Assembly (NCBI GenBank): GCA_963805985.1
Contig: CAWDWG010000009.1
Coordinates: forward strand, 744,001 to 808,000
DNA length: 64,000 bases
Reading direction: 5' to 3'
Source of the DNA: Bog-257 sp963805985
GTDB lineage: Bacteria > Acidobacteriota > Terriglobia > Terriglobales > Acidobacteriaceae
Position 1 is the stretch's first letter. Every line of letters begins with the position of its first letter. The translations under genes and the position numbers were made by a program. Shown one piece after another: positions 18,702 through 26,732 of this stretch. A model generated the notes under the pieces. It was given only the letters and a program-made list of their open reading frames with translations. It had not been told where the DNA came from and did no database searches.

Positions 18702-19252
18702 ACCAGCGCCTCCGCCGGTTGCTTGACGACCAGAGGACATCCCGCCACCAGCAGAATCACTTCGTCGGCGGCTGCGGCCACACGCTGGTTCACAAAGCCC
18801 AGCAGATCGCGAAAAGCGCGCCCAATCTCGGTGTTGGGATGAATGCCGCTGCCCACTTCATTGGAGACGAGGATCACCGATGCGGAAATGGTGCGCAGAA
18901 CTTCGGCCAGGCGGTCGGCATGAGCCAGCACGTGTTGCTCATCCGAGTTTTCCGCCTGCATGATGTTGGAGGTCCAGACCGTCAGGCAGTCGATTAGAAC
19001 GGTGTCGAAGCGATTGCCGCACTCCAGCAGAGTGTCTTCCAGCTTGATCGGGGACTCAAAGGTGGTCCAGTTCGCCGGCCGCTCGGCGCGATGGCGCGCG
19101 ATGCGCTGCGCCATATCGTCATCGCAGGCTTCCGCGGTAGCAATGAAGGCCACGCACGTGCCGCGCGCCGCGAACTCCTGCGCGTAGCGGCTTTTACCGC
19201 TGCGAACTCCTCCCAGCACGAGCGTGATTCTTCGTGCCGAATGCTCAGACAT
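18698..19252 (-). CDS. cobU: Adenosylcobinamide kinase / adenosylcobinamide-phosphate guanylyltransferase
   Basis: A 184-residue bifunctional enzyme converting adenosylcobinamide to adenosylcobinamide-GDP. It shows the P-loop GGVRSGKSRYAQE, FIATAEACDDDMAQRIARHRAERP (the guanylylated histidine region), DCLTVW, and SNEVGSGIHPNT. I chose ATG 19252, which has GGGAG about 6 bases upstream; an in-frame GTG at 19267 would add five residues. It is first in the riboswitch-2 transcript and overlaps cbiA by ATGA. Confidence 0.94.
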   Translation of the reverse strand: MSEHSARRITLVLGGVRSGKSRYAQEFAARGTCVAFIATAEACDDDMAQRIARHRAERPANWTTFESPIKLEDTLLECGNRFDTVLIDCLTVWTSNIMQAENSDEQHVLAHADRLAEVLRTISASVILVSNEVGSGIHPNTEIGRAFRDLLGFVNQRVAAAADEVILLVAGCPLVVKQPAEALV

Positions 19253-19381
19253 ACTGCTCCCGCGCACAAGTGGCGTATCGGACGGGAAATCTCGTGCCGC
19301 AATATTTCCAGAAGATCTGCAGGGCAGATCGTCAAGATACCGACTGGCCCTCCCATCGAGGCCACATCGGACAAAGGTAAG

Positions 19382-19522
19382 CGTCTGGCCGGAATCCTGA
19401 CTTGCGCCTCATCGGTCGTGGCCGCCTTCCCAGAGCAACGCTCCAGTGGCTTGCTGGCCGGACCTCCGCGCTCACAGTTGCGGGGCAGTGGCGGAATTTC
19501 ACCGCCTTCCCAACTACCAGAC
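19382..19522 (-). ncRNA. Cobalamin riboswitch 2 (upstream of cobU)
   Basis: On the minus strand the core blocks are GGGAAGGCGGTGAAATTCC, GCCACTGCCCCGCAACTG, GCCACTGGAGCG...CTGGGAAGGCGGC (B12 box) and AGTCAGGATTCCGG. It shares the central 19-base block GAAATTCCGCCACTGCCCC with riboswitch 1 but has a different peripheral arm. About 130 bases separate it from cobU, enough for an expression platform; a GC-rich potential hairpin sits around 19310-19330. Confidence 0.93.
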
Positions 19523-19784
19523 AGTTTGTTTGTAGTCCGGAGTGAGGGACGGTGTCAATAATGGTCCAATAATATGACTACAACTTAACAGGGATTTTTC
19601 CCGGAATGGAAATCGAAGTGTTGATGAGGGGCAGGAGATGCCGTGCCCACGCGCGTCAATCCGCTCTCGCCGCACCAGCCAGACCTTCGACCAGATCGGT
19701 TTGATACTGTGCTGTTCCAGTTCCTGCAGAACGTGGCGCAGCAGATCGGAGCTACGGGTCAACGACAAGCAGCATCACCAGGAA
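19523..19784. other. Spacer between riboswitch 2 and the glnA terminator
   Basis: About 260 bases that hold the promoter for the riboswitch-2 transcript (AT-rich stretch 19556-19600). A weak 84-codon minus-strand frame (19514-19768) overlaps the riboswitch 5' end and matches no family I recognise; I do not call it. Confidence 0.4.
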
Positions 19785-19822
19785 GAGAAAAACCCCGCTC
19801 AAGCTTGTACTTGAACGGGGCA
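19785..19822 (-). terminator. Rho-independent terminator of glnA
   Basis: On the minus strand, a hairpin with arms CCCCGTTCAAG and CTTGAGCGGGG around a short loop (19793-19820) is followed directly by TTTTTC. It lies about 60 bases past the glnA stop codon. Confidence 0.9.
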
Positions 19823-19846
19823 TTTGAATTTCAACTTGGGCTGTGC

Positions 19847-19875
19847 TGACAACGGACAACCGGCAACTGACGACG
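19847..19875. repeat. Short CAACTGACAACCG-type tandem repeat (family C)
   Basis: Degenerate copies of a 7-9 base unit (GACAACGG/GACAACCGGCAACTGAC) between the glnA stop and its terminator. The same family recurs at 54428-54460, 59271-59310, 59972-60024 and 61021-61053. Confidence 0.6.
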
Positions 19876-19879
19876 GTTT

Positions 19880-21304
19880 CTAGATGTCGTAATACATCTG
19901 GAACTCGTACGGGTGCGGACGCAAACGCATCGCGTTCACTTCCTTCTCCCGCTTGTAGTCGATGTAGGTGTTCAGCATCTCTTCGGTGAAGACATCGCCC
20001 TTCAGCAGGAACTGATAGTCGCGAGCCAGCGCGTCGAGAGCGTTTTCCAGCGAGCCCGGCATCGAAGGAACCTTCGCCAGTTCCTCCGGACCGAGATCGT
20101 AGATGTCCTTATCGAGCGGCTGGCCGGGATCGATCTTGTTCTCGATGCCGTCGAGACCTGCCATCAGCATTGCCGAGAACGCGAGATACGGATTGCAGCT
20201 CGGATCGGGCGGACGGAACTCGACGCGCTTCGCCTTGGGCGACGCCGAATACATCGGAATGCGACATGCCGCCGAGCGATTGCGGCGCGAGTACGCCAGA
20301 TTCACGGGAGCTTCGAATCCAGGCACGAGGCGCTTGTAGGAGTTCGTTGTGGGAGCGATCAGCGCTGACAGTGCCGGACCGTGCTTGATCAGTCCGCCGA
20401 TGTACCACAGCGCCATCTGCGACAGTCCCGCATAACCATCGCCGGCGAAGAGCGGCTTGCCTTCCTTCCACAGCGACTGGTGCGTGTGCATGCCGCTGCC
20501 GTTGTCCTGGAAGAGCGGCTTGGGCATGAAGGTCACCGTCTTGCCGTACTGGTTGGCGACGTTCTTCACGATGTACTTGTAGAGCATCATGGCGTCGGCC
20601 GACTTGATCAGCGAATCGAACTTGAGATCGATCTCGGTCTGACCGCCGGTGGCGACTTCGTGATGGTGGCACTCGACGACCAGGCCGCAGTTCTGCATGG
20701 TCATGGCCATCTCAGTGCGCAAGTCCTGATAGTGATCCGTGGGCGCAACCGGGAAATAGCCTTCCTTGTAGCGCGGTCGATAGCCCAGGTTGTTCTCAAC
20801 GCGTCCGGAATTCCAGCGGCCTTCTTCAGCGTCGATGAAGTAGAAACCCTCGTGCTCGTTCTGATCGAAGCGCACATTGTCGAAGATGAAGAACTCGGCT
20901 TCAGCACCGAAGTAGGCGGTGTCGGCCAGCCCGGTCGACATCAGATACATCTCTGCCTTCTTGGCGATGTAACGGGGGTCGCGGTCGTAGCGCTGCTTGG
21001 TCACGGGATCGATGACGTCGCATACCATCACCATCGTCGGGACTTCGGTGAAGGGATCGAGCATGTACTTGTTGGCGTCGGGGATGAGCAGCATGTCGCT
21101 CTCATGAATGGCTGCCCAGCCTCGAATAGACGAACCGTCCATGCCGAAGCCTTCTTCGAACGACGATTCGCTCAACATCGCGATCGGGTAAGAAACGTGG
21201 TGCCACAGTCCGGGAAGATCGGTGAAGCGCAGGTCGAGGACCTGGACGTTGTGCTCCTTCACGAATTCCAGGACTTTCTTCGGATCAGGCTTGGTGTCCG
21301 CCAT
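19880..21304 (-). CDS. glnA: Glutamine synthetase type I
   Basis: A 474-residue class I glutamine synthetase (glutamate + NH3 + ATP). Visible are FGMDGSSIRGW, EAEFFIFD (metal-binding glutamates), the ATP-binding NGSGMHTHQSLW, NRSAACRIP, and FRPPDPSCNPYLAFSAMLMAGLDG, quoted here in part as RPPDPSCNPYLAF. KDIYDLGPEE near residue 400 is the adenylylation site, so regulation by GlnE/GlnB is likely. Start ATG 21304 has AGGAG upstream. It is monocistronic with its own terminator. Confidence 0.98.
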   Translation of the reverse strand: MADTKPDPKKVLEFVKEHNVQVLDLRFTDLPGLWHHVSYPIAMLSESSFEEGFGMDGSSIRGWAAIHESDMLLIPDANKYMLDPFTEVPTMVMVCDVIDPVTKQRYDRDPRYIAKKAEMYLMSTGLADTAYFGAEAEFFIFDNVRFDQNEHEGFYFIDAEEGRWNSGRVENNLGYRPRYKEGYFPVAPTDHYQDLRTEMAMTMQNCGLVVECHHHEVATGGQTEIDLKFDSLIKSADAMMLYKYIVKNVANQYGKTVTFMPKPLFQDNGSGMHTHQSLWKEGKPLFAGDGYAGLSQMALWYIGGLIKHGPALSALIAPTTNSYKRLVPGFEAPVNLAYSRRNRSAACRIPMYSASPKAKRVEFRPPDPSCNPYLAFSAMLMAGLDGIENKIDPGQPLDKDIYDLGPEELAKVPSMPGSLENALDALARDYQFLLKGDVFTEEMLNTYIDYKREKEVNAMRLRPHPYEFQMYYDI

Positions 21305-21640
21305 TCAGAACTCTCCTTTGCACCTCGCCAGCGCGAGGGCGATGTTATGTCGTGCGTGGAAAAGCAATAAGGGAAATGTGTAGCGTTGGACCTGGTCTTG
21401 GGTTGCGTTTATGGTCGAAGCCTTAACCCGAGACAGAGCGCCTTGGCTCACATTTCAGAATACGAGCCGGATTGTGCGGTTGGGAAATACATTGTTTTTA
21501 TGGCCGCGATAAAGCGCGGTTATGAGTGTGGAAACGTGTGGATTTCCTGCGGAAAAGAAGGATATTTCCCGGTCTGGGCTGGGTTTCCTTACGCGCACGG
21601 GCGGACTCAGACCCGGACTTTCTGTTGACGGAACTGACGA
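21305..21640. other. Gene-free spacer between divergent glnA and the TA pair
   Basis: About 340 bases with no credible gene. It must hold the glnA promoter (minus strand). I see no sigma-54 -24/-12 site or other recognisable element. Confidence 0.4.
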
Positions 21641-21667
21641 TGTACATAATTGTATAGATTGTGTACA
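21641..21667. promoter_or_regulatory. Probable operator of the VapBC-type pair
   Basis: Two self-complementary TGTACA hexamers (21641-21646 and 21662-21667) flank an AT-rich core containing TAATTGTATAGAT, which probably holds the -10 region; TTGACG at 21625-21630 is a possible -35. Paired palindromes of this kind are usual binding sites for ribbon-helix-helix antitoxins. Confidence 0.45.
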
Positions 21668-21704
21668 TAGAGTGATACACTCCACGTAGGGAGGTGTGAG
21701 GCCG

Positions 21705-21932
21705 ATGTCGACCGCTCGCAAACGTGTTCACAAACACTTCCAATTGGATCCTGTGAAGATCAAACGTGCTCAAAAGACATTGCGCGCCAAGACGGAGACC
21801 GAGGCTATCGAGCGCTCGCTTGACTTGGCAATCGCCGAACATGAGCGAAATCGTTTGGCTGCCGAGGCCACGGAACGCTTCATTAGGAGTGGCATCGAGA
21901 TACAAGATGTGTATGGGAAGCTGCGGGACTAG
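21705..21932 (+). CDS. VapB-type antitoxin
   Basis: A 75-residue protein starting MSTARKRVHKHFQLDP. The first ~40 residues fit a ribbon-helix-helix-type DNA-binding segment (KHFQLDPVKIKRAQKTL, TETEAIERSLDLAI); the C-terminal helix would wrap the toxin. I chose ATG 21705, about 10 bases after GGAGG; an in-frame GTG at 21696 lies inside that ribosome-binding site. The toxin gene starts immediately after its stop. Confidence 0.82.
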   Translation: MSTARKRVHKHFQLDPVKIKRAQKTLRAKTETEAIERSLDLAIAEHERNRLAAEATERFIRSGIEIQDVYGKLRD

Positions 21933-22361
21933 ATGCAGCCGATTTTGCTGGATACCTCCATTTACATCTCCGCCCTACGGCAGGGAGACAGCGCAGCGCT
22001 CGCCCTGCGGCGGATGGTCGACGGTGGCCCGCTCTGGCTGAGCGCTGTCGTATTGGAAGAGCTCTACGCTGGTGCACGCGAGGCCGAGCGAAGAGTCGTC
22101 GAGCGACTGGAGCGTGATCTCGACAGGGCAAGAAGAATCCTCGTACCAAATCTGACGGACTGGGTTCAAGCTGGCAAGGTTATTGCCGGTTTAACGGCGA
22201 AGTATCAATACGAGCAGATCGGGCGCGCCCGGCTAACCAATGACGCATTAATTGCGATGAGTGCTGGGCGGCTTGGTATTGCCATAATCACCGCCAACGT
22301 GCGGGACTTCGGTCGGCTGGCAGAGTTTAGGGCCTTCCGATGGCAGGTTGCGGTCTTGTGA
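21933..22361 (+). CDS. PIN-domain ribonuclease toxin (VapC-type)
   Basis: A 142-residue PIN-domain protein. The acidic active-site residues expected are D7 (LLDTSIYI), E43-E44 (VVLEELYAG), D~105 (TNDALIAM) and D~125 (TANVRDF); all are present, so it should be an active endoribonuclease when free of antitoxin. It begins on the base after the antitoxin stop. The pair may have arrived by transfer, but base composition looks like that of its neighbours. Confidence 0.88.
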   Translation: MQPILLDTSIYISALRQGDSAALALRRMVDGGPLWLSAVVLEELYAGAREAERRVVERLERDLDRARRILVPNLTDWVQAGKVIAGLTAKYQYEQIGRARLTNDALIAMSAGRLGIAIITANVRDFGRLAEFRAFRWQVAVL

Positions 22362-22500
22362 TTCGTCGTTTTAGCACTCACCAAGTCGACTGAAAACGCA
22401 TTCCCATTATCGGTATTGATTCCTCCGCACGATTCGCAGCCTTTTCAACCTGCCGTAACCGCGCATTCACCACGCGTGGTGCAGCATGGAAGCATGAATC

Positions 22501-23304
22501 GTGTCGTGTCACACGCACGAAATCGCGCCTCGCGGAACGATAGCGAAATCGTTCTCGTTGCCCGCGCTGTATACCGTAAAGCTGGCGACGAACACGCGGG
22601 AGTTTCGCGCGGCGCTCCGTCTGCGCTACGAGGTCTTCAATTTGGAGTTGCAGGAAGGGCTGCAATCGTCGCACTCCACCGGGTACGACTTCGACCGCTT
22701 CGACGCCGTTGTCGATCACGTCATCGTCTCGTGCGCGTACACCAATCGCGTGGTGGGAACGTATCGCCTGCAGACGGGAGAGATGGCCGCGCGCAACCTT
22801 GGCTATTACAGCGAGCGCGAGTTTGATTTCTCGCCGTACGAAGCGCTGCGTCCGCAGGTGCTGGAGCTGGGGCGCGCGTGCATTCATCAGGACCATCGCA
22901 ACACGCAGGTGCTGATGTTGCTTTGGAAGGCGGTTGTGAACTATGGCATGCAGCGGGGTTGCCGATATCTGATCGGTTGCAGTTCCCTGACGTCGCAAGA
23001 TGGCGCGACGGGCGCGGCCGTGCACTCCAAGCTGAAGAAGTTTCTGGTGCGGCCGGAGTTGCAGACTGCGCCGCAACTGGCGTTCGCGTGCGAGCTCGAC
23101 GCCGCAACTGGAGATGGCGCGGACATTCCGAAATTGTTGCGAGCTTACCTCACGATCGGGGCGCAAATCTGCGGGCCGCCGGCGCTGGACGCCGAGTTCA
23201 AGACCATCGACTTCCTCACGCTGCTGGACCTCGCGCAACTTCCCAATGGATTCTTCTCGCGCATGAGGCAGCCGCAGGGCGGCGTTTCCTACCACGGAGC
23301 GTGA
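22501..23304 (+). CDS. OlsB-like N-acyltransferase (GNAT, hemolysin-type)
   Basis: A 267-residue GNAT-fold protein of the ornithine-lipid OlsB / autoinducer-synthase-like group. Key patterns are FRAALRLRYEVF, YDFDRFDAVVDHVIV, VVGTYRLQ, LELGRACIHQDHRN and the acyl-ACP-binding-type helix LLWKAVVNYGMQRGCRYLIGC. OlsB N-acylates ornithine with 3-hydroxyacyl-ACP to give lyso-ornithine lipid. The next gene is a PlsC-type acyltransferase, as in olsBA. The GTG start at 22501 is uncertain; conserved sequence begins about 27 residues in. Confidence 0.72.
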   Translation: MSCHTHEIAPRGTIAKSFSLPALYTVKLATNTREFRAALRLRYEVFNLELQEGLQSSHSTGYDFDRFDAVVDHVIVSCAYTNRVVGTYRLQTGEMAARNLGYYSEREFDFSPYEALRPQVLELGRACIHQDHRNTQVLMLLWKAVVNYGMQRGCRYLIGCSSLTSQDGATGAAVHSKLKKFLVRPELQTAPQLAFACELDAATGDGADIPKLLRAYLTIGAQICGPPALDAEFKTIDFLTLLDLAQLPNGFFSRMRQPQGGVSYHGA

Positions 23305-23382
23305 GCCGTTCCGCCGGCTAAAGCCGGATCGAGAAATAAGAACACGTCTTTCGGCACGACTGAAGTGTCTGCGTGAGAACCC

Positions 23383-23466
23383 TGCCGTCCCCGGGGGACT
23401 CGAACTCCTTTTACCACTTACCCAGCGCTGAAGCGCTGGGCTTTCCTATTTTGCGCCCGAGGCGCT
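23383..23466. repeat. Three-hairpin palindromic repeat (family H, copy 1)
   Basis: Successive hairpins: GTCCCCGGGGGAC-like, CCCAGCGCTGAAGCGCTGGG at 23420-23440, and a short CGCCCGAGGCG. It fills part of the 384-base gap between the two acyltransferase genes; the rest of the gap (23340-23380, 23520-23600) holds fragments of the GTCGTGCCCTGAcAC repeat. Confidence 0.75.
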
Positions 23467-23688
23467 GGCTTGGTGGCTAATCAACGGCCACGACGTTCCA
23501 CCACGGTTTTGTCAACTCAGTTCTCACGCAGACACTGAAGTCGTGCCCTGACACAAAGCGTTCCAAACCCGAACCTTTCACCAGCCTGGAACGTTGCCCT
23601 GATACGAAGCCTGCGAACTGTTCGAGAAGCGGCGGACGAGCTCTGGGCACCCGTCTCCGTTAAACTCTCATTTGATCTCCGTCTTCAG

Positions 23689-24537
23689 ATGAGAGCCTTC
23701 CTCAGATTATTGCGAAGGGTCGGGCGCATGAGCTCGCTCCTGTGGGTCGCCTTTTCCGGACTGTGGCGACACCGGGAGCTGCCGCCCGGCGCCTCGCGTG
23801 CCGAAGGTGCGCGGTGGCTGCACCAAACCTGCCTGCGCGGTATACGTGCGATGGGAATTGAGCTGTCGGTGGAGGGGAGCGCGCCTACACACGGTCTTAT
23901 CGTCAGCAATCACCTGAGCTATCTCGACATCACCGTCTATAGCGCGGCCGTGCCGTGCGTATTTGTTTCGAAGGCAGAGGTCGAGGAGTGGCCAGTCATC
24001 GGGCGCTATGCGCGTTGGGCCGGAGCGGTGTTCGTGCGGCGCCATGATCGTGCGGATGCGGTGCGCGCGAATGCGAGCGTCGGCGATAGCCTGCACAACG
24101 GCGTGCCGGTGGTGTTGTTTCCGGAGGGGACGACGACCGATGGCCAGCGCATTCTGCGTTTCCACTCCACGATGCTGCAGCCCGCGATTGATGCCGCCGC
24201 GCCCATCACGCCGTGCGCGATTCGTTATGAGCTCGACGACGGCGATGTGGGGCGCGAGGTGTGCTGGTGGGGCGACATGACGCTGGCGCCGCATTTGTGG
24301 AATATGCTGGGGAAGAGAACCATTCGCGCCAGGGTCATATTTGGAGAAGCGCTGGTTCCAAGGGATCCGGCGTTTCACAAGAGCGAGGGATTGCGGCCGG
24401 AGGCGACGGTGGGCGCGCTGAGCGGGCGGAAGGACTTGAGCCGCTTGCTGCACGACAGAGTTGTGCGGTTGTATGCGCGGTTGATTGACGGACGTGGGGA
24501 AGGTGAGCCAATCGCGGTGAAGAGTTCGGGCAAATGA
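23689..24537 (+). CDS. 1-acyl-glycerol-3-phosphate acyltransferase-like protein (PlsC/OlsA type)
   Basis: A 282-residue acyltransferase. The catalytic NHLSYLD motif (HX4D) is at ~73-79 and the substrate-binding FPEGTTTDG at ~144-152. An N-terminal hydrophobic segment (MSSLLWVAFSGLW) would anchor it to the inner membrane. It could act on lysophosphatidic acid or, given the OlsB-like neighbour, O-acylate lyso-ornithine lipid (OlsA). The start at 23689 is the first in-frame ATG; an internal ATG follows at about residue 14. Confidence 0.82.
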   Translation: MRAFLRLLRRVGRMSSLLWVAFSGLWRHRELPPGASRAEGARWLHQTCLRGIRAMGIELSVEGSAPTHGLIVSNHLSYLDITVYSAAVPCVFVSKAEVEEWPVIGRYARWAGAVFVRRHDRADAVRANASVGDSLHNGVPVVLFPEGTTTDGQRILRFHSTMLQPAIDAAAPITPCAIRYELDDGDVGREVCWWGDMTLAPHLWNMLGKRTIRARVIFGEALVPRDPAFHKSEGLRPEATVGALSGRKDLSRLLHDRVVRLYARLIDGRGEGEPIAVKSSGK

Positions 24538-24720
24538 GCCCGAAGGGCGCCACAATCGCAGCCCAGGACGTCAGTCCTGGGTAAAGCGATTAAGGAACCC
24601 AAGAGTCCCTTCCAGGGACGACACAAGAATGCCGTCCCCTGAAGGGGACTCGGGATCTTTTGAAATCCGGCTCCCAGCACTCACGTGCTGGGCTAGGATT
24701 GTGCCGCCCTTCGGGCTGAA
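24538..24720. repeat. Nested palindromic repeat (family H, copy 2)
   Basis: A ~180-base structure between the convergent acyltransferase and rmuC genes. The outer arms (24538-24559 and 24697-24720) pair as AGCCCGAAGGGCG with CGCCCTTCGGGCT; inside are CCCAGGACGTCAGTCCTGGG, AGTCCCTTCCAGGGAC, GTCCCCTGAAGGGGAC and CCCAGCACTCACGTGCTGGG hairpins. It may act as a bidirectional terminator. Confidence 0.75.
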
Positions 24721-24770
24721 TCTTGCGTCCGGGTGCTCCACTCATTTGCGGTTTTTGAAGGAGTGGGATT

Positions 24771-26174
24771 CTATGCTTTGGCGCGATCGACTTTGTCTTC
24801 TTCGAACGGCAATTCTGCGGGTTCCATCTCCTGCCAGTCTTGGGCTTGCAACCCGCGCACGGTGCGATCGAGTTGCTTCGGCTCGGGCAGCGATTCGGCG
24901 GCGAGCGAGCGGTCGAGGTCGGGGAACTTGCGCGCTTCGGGCAGGACGCGGCGCTCCATCGAAGCCACCAGATCGTTGTAGGACTCGACGGCTCCGCCGA
25001 GCCGTTTGCCCATTCTTTCCAGATGCTCGGTCATCGTGCACAGGCGCTCGTATAACGTCTTGCCGGCATCGCTGATTTTCTTCGCGCTCTCCGCGAGATT
25101 CTTCTGGTTCCATCCATAGGCGACGGCCTTCAACAGCGCGATTAGCGTGGTCGGCGAGGTGACGATGACTTTCTGGCTGACACCGTATTCGATGAGCTCG
25201 GCATCGGCGTCCATGGCGGCGCGGAAGAAAACTTCGCCGGGCAGGAAGAGCACGACGAACTCCGGGGTGCAGGGAAGATGTGACCAGTAGGCTTTGCTGG
25301 CCAGCGAATCGATGTGATTGCGCACCTGGCGAGCGTGCTCGGCGAGACAGATGTTGCGGCCGAGCTCGTCGGGCGATTCGAGAGCAGAGAGATACGCCGA
25401 GAGCGGGGCCTTCGCGTCGACCACGACCTGTTTGCCGCCAGGCAGATCGACGATGACGTCGGGGCGGTAGCGGCGCTCGTCGTCGTTGAAGGAGAGCTGC
25501 TCTTTGAAGTCGCAATATTCCAGCATGCCGGACAGTTCGAGTACTCTCTTCAGCTGCAGCTCGCCCCAGCGGCCGCGGGCCTGCGGCTCGCGCAGGGCCT
25601 TCACCAGATTTCCAGTTTCGGTTTGTAGGGCTTTTTGGGTGTCGAGCAGGGAAGCGACTTGGGATGTCAACGTGCCATAGGCCGCGGCGCGCGCCTTCTC
25701 CAGATCCTGAATCTGCTGGTTCATGCTTTTCAGCGATTCGGCGATGGGCTCAACCAAATTCTTGACGGCCTGTTCTTTCTGCGCGAGGTCGCCCGCGGCC
25801 TGAGTTTGATAATTCTGCAGAACGCTCTTGGCAAGCTGGAGGAAATTGGCGTTGTTGCTGTCGAGGGCCGTTGCGGCAAGAGACTTAAACTGAGACTTTA
25901 ACTGCTCCCTAGCATCCTGCAACAATTGCAGCTTTTCTTCGGCGGCGCGCCGTTCGCTGACGAGGGTGGCATCAAGGGCGGAGCGGGCTTCAGTGAGCGC
26001 GCGAATCTCGGCCACCTGACGTTCGGTGGCGGCGCGGGCGGTCGCGAGATCCTGCTCTAACGAGCGCTTGCGCTCGGCAAGAGCGGCGCTCTGCATCCGG
26101 CAAAATAAAAGCGAAACTCCGGCGCCGATTGCGGTGCAGATTGCCGCCAGCAAGATAACCAGAACAATGCTCAT
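24771..26174 (-). CDS. rmuC: DNA recombination protein RmuC
   Basis: A 467-residue RmuC-family protein. An N-terminal membrane segment (MSIVLVILLAAICTAIGAG) is followed by a coiled coil to about residue 180 and the PD-(D/E)XK-like nuclease fold at ~185-400, with GRWGELQLKRVLELSGM, RPDVIVDLPGGK, VVDAKAPL, and FLPGEVFF. RmuC proteins limit recombination at inverted repeats, which is notable next to the palindromic repeats of this window, but proximity is probably chance. No operon partner. Confidence 0.93.
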   Translation of the reverse strand: MSIVLVILLAAICTAIGAGVSLLFCRMQSAALAERKRSLEQDLATARAATERQVAEIRALTEARSALDATLVSERRAAEEKLQLLQDAREQLKSQFKSLAATALDSNNANFLQLAKSVLQNYQTQAAGDLAQKEQAVKNLVEPIAESLKSMNQQIQDLEKARAAAYGTLTSQVASLLDTQKALQTETGNLVKALREPQARGRWGELQLKRVLELSGMLEYCDFKEQLSFNDDERRYRPDVIVDLPGGKQVVVDAKAPLSAYLSALESPDELGRNICLAEHARQVRNHIDSLASKAYWSHLPCTPEFVVLFLPGEVFFRAAMDADAELIEYGVSQKVIVTSPTTLIALLKAVAYGWNQKNLAESAKKISDAGKTLYERLCTMTEHLERMGKRLGGAVESYNDLVASMERRVLPEARKFPDLDRSLAAESLPEPKQLDRTVRGLQAQDWQEMEPAELPFEEDKVDRAKA

Positions 26175-26732
26175 CGGGGACCCTTGCGGTCATTGTAGGA
26201 CTGCTGCCTGTGGAAGGGAAAGCGAAAGCAGTTGGCGATGAAGGTTCGCAGTGTCGCCGCTCCGCGGTTCCCGCACGTGGAACGGACGGAACCGCGGGCT
26301 TACGAACACAAATGACGCCCTTCGGGCTGACGGCGACAGCTTTTGAATATTCCGTTGAAATTAACATTGCGTTAACCAGAACATGTTGACGCCCGCTTTC
26401 GACAGGTATAGTCTCCCGAACCATTGGGGTGTTTACCAAGCTGTAAGGTCCGAGCTGGTAACGATCATGCCCATTCTCGCCGTTGCAATTCGGCGTACGT
26501 TTTTGTCTCCCGCTGCATCTCTGCATACCTATTGGCCCGATAGCGGGCGAGGCACGCCTCAACTGGCGGCTGAGGTGCGATCCCTCGCTGGCTAAAGCCC
26601 GCTCGGGATGAAGAGAAGGACTTATCGGCACGACTAAAGTCGTGCCCTGATACGAAACCTTCGGGAACGACTTTTCAGGAGCCAGCAAAGGTCGTGCCCG
26701 GACACGAAGTATTCGGAATGGAGGCTCGCGTA
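26175..26732. other. Gene-free region upstream of formate dehydrogenase
   Basis: About 560 bases with divergent genes on both sides. It must hold the fdh promoter (AT-rich 26340-26390). The right part (26570-26705) is made of repeat fragments, including a CGGCACGACTAAAGTCGTGCC palindrome at 26626-26646. Short frames here lack family features. Confidence 0.4.
26626..26700. repeat. GTCGTGCC palindromic repeat (family G)
   Basis: CGGCACGACTAAAGTCGTGCC followed by CTGATACGAAACCTTCGGG and a second GTCGTGCCCGGACAC arm. Related fragments occur at 23352-23370, 23530-23560 and 61095-61120. Confidence 0.6.
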
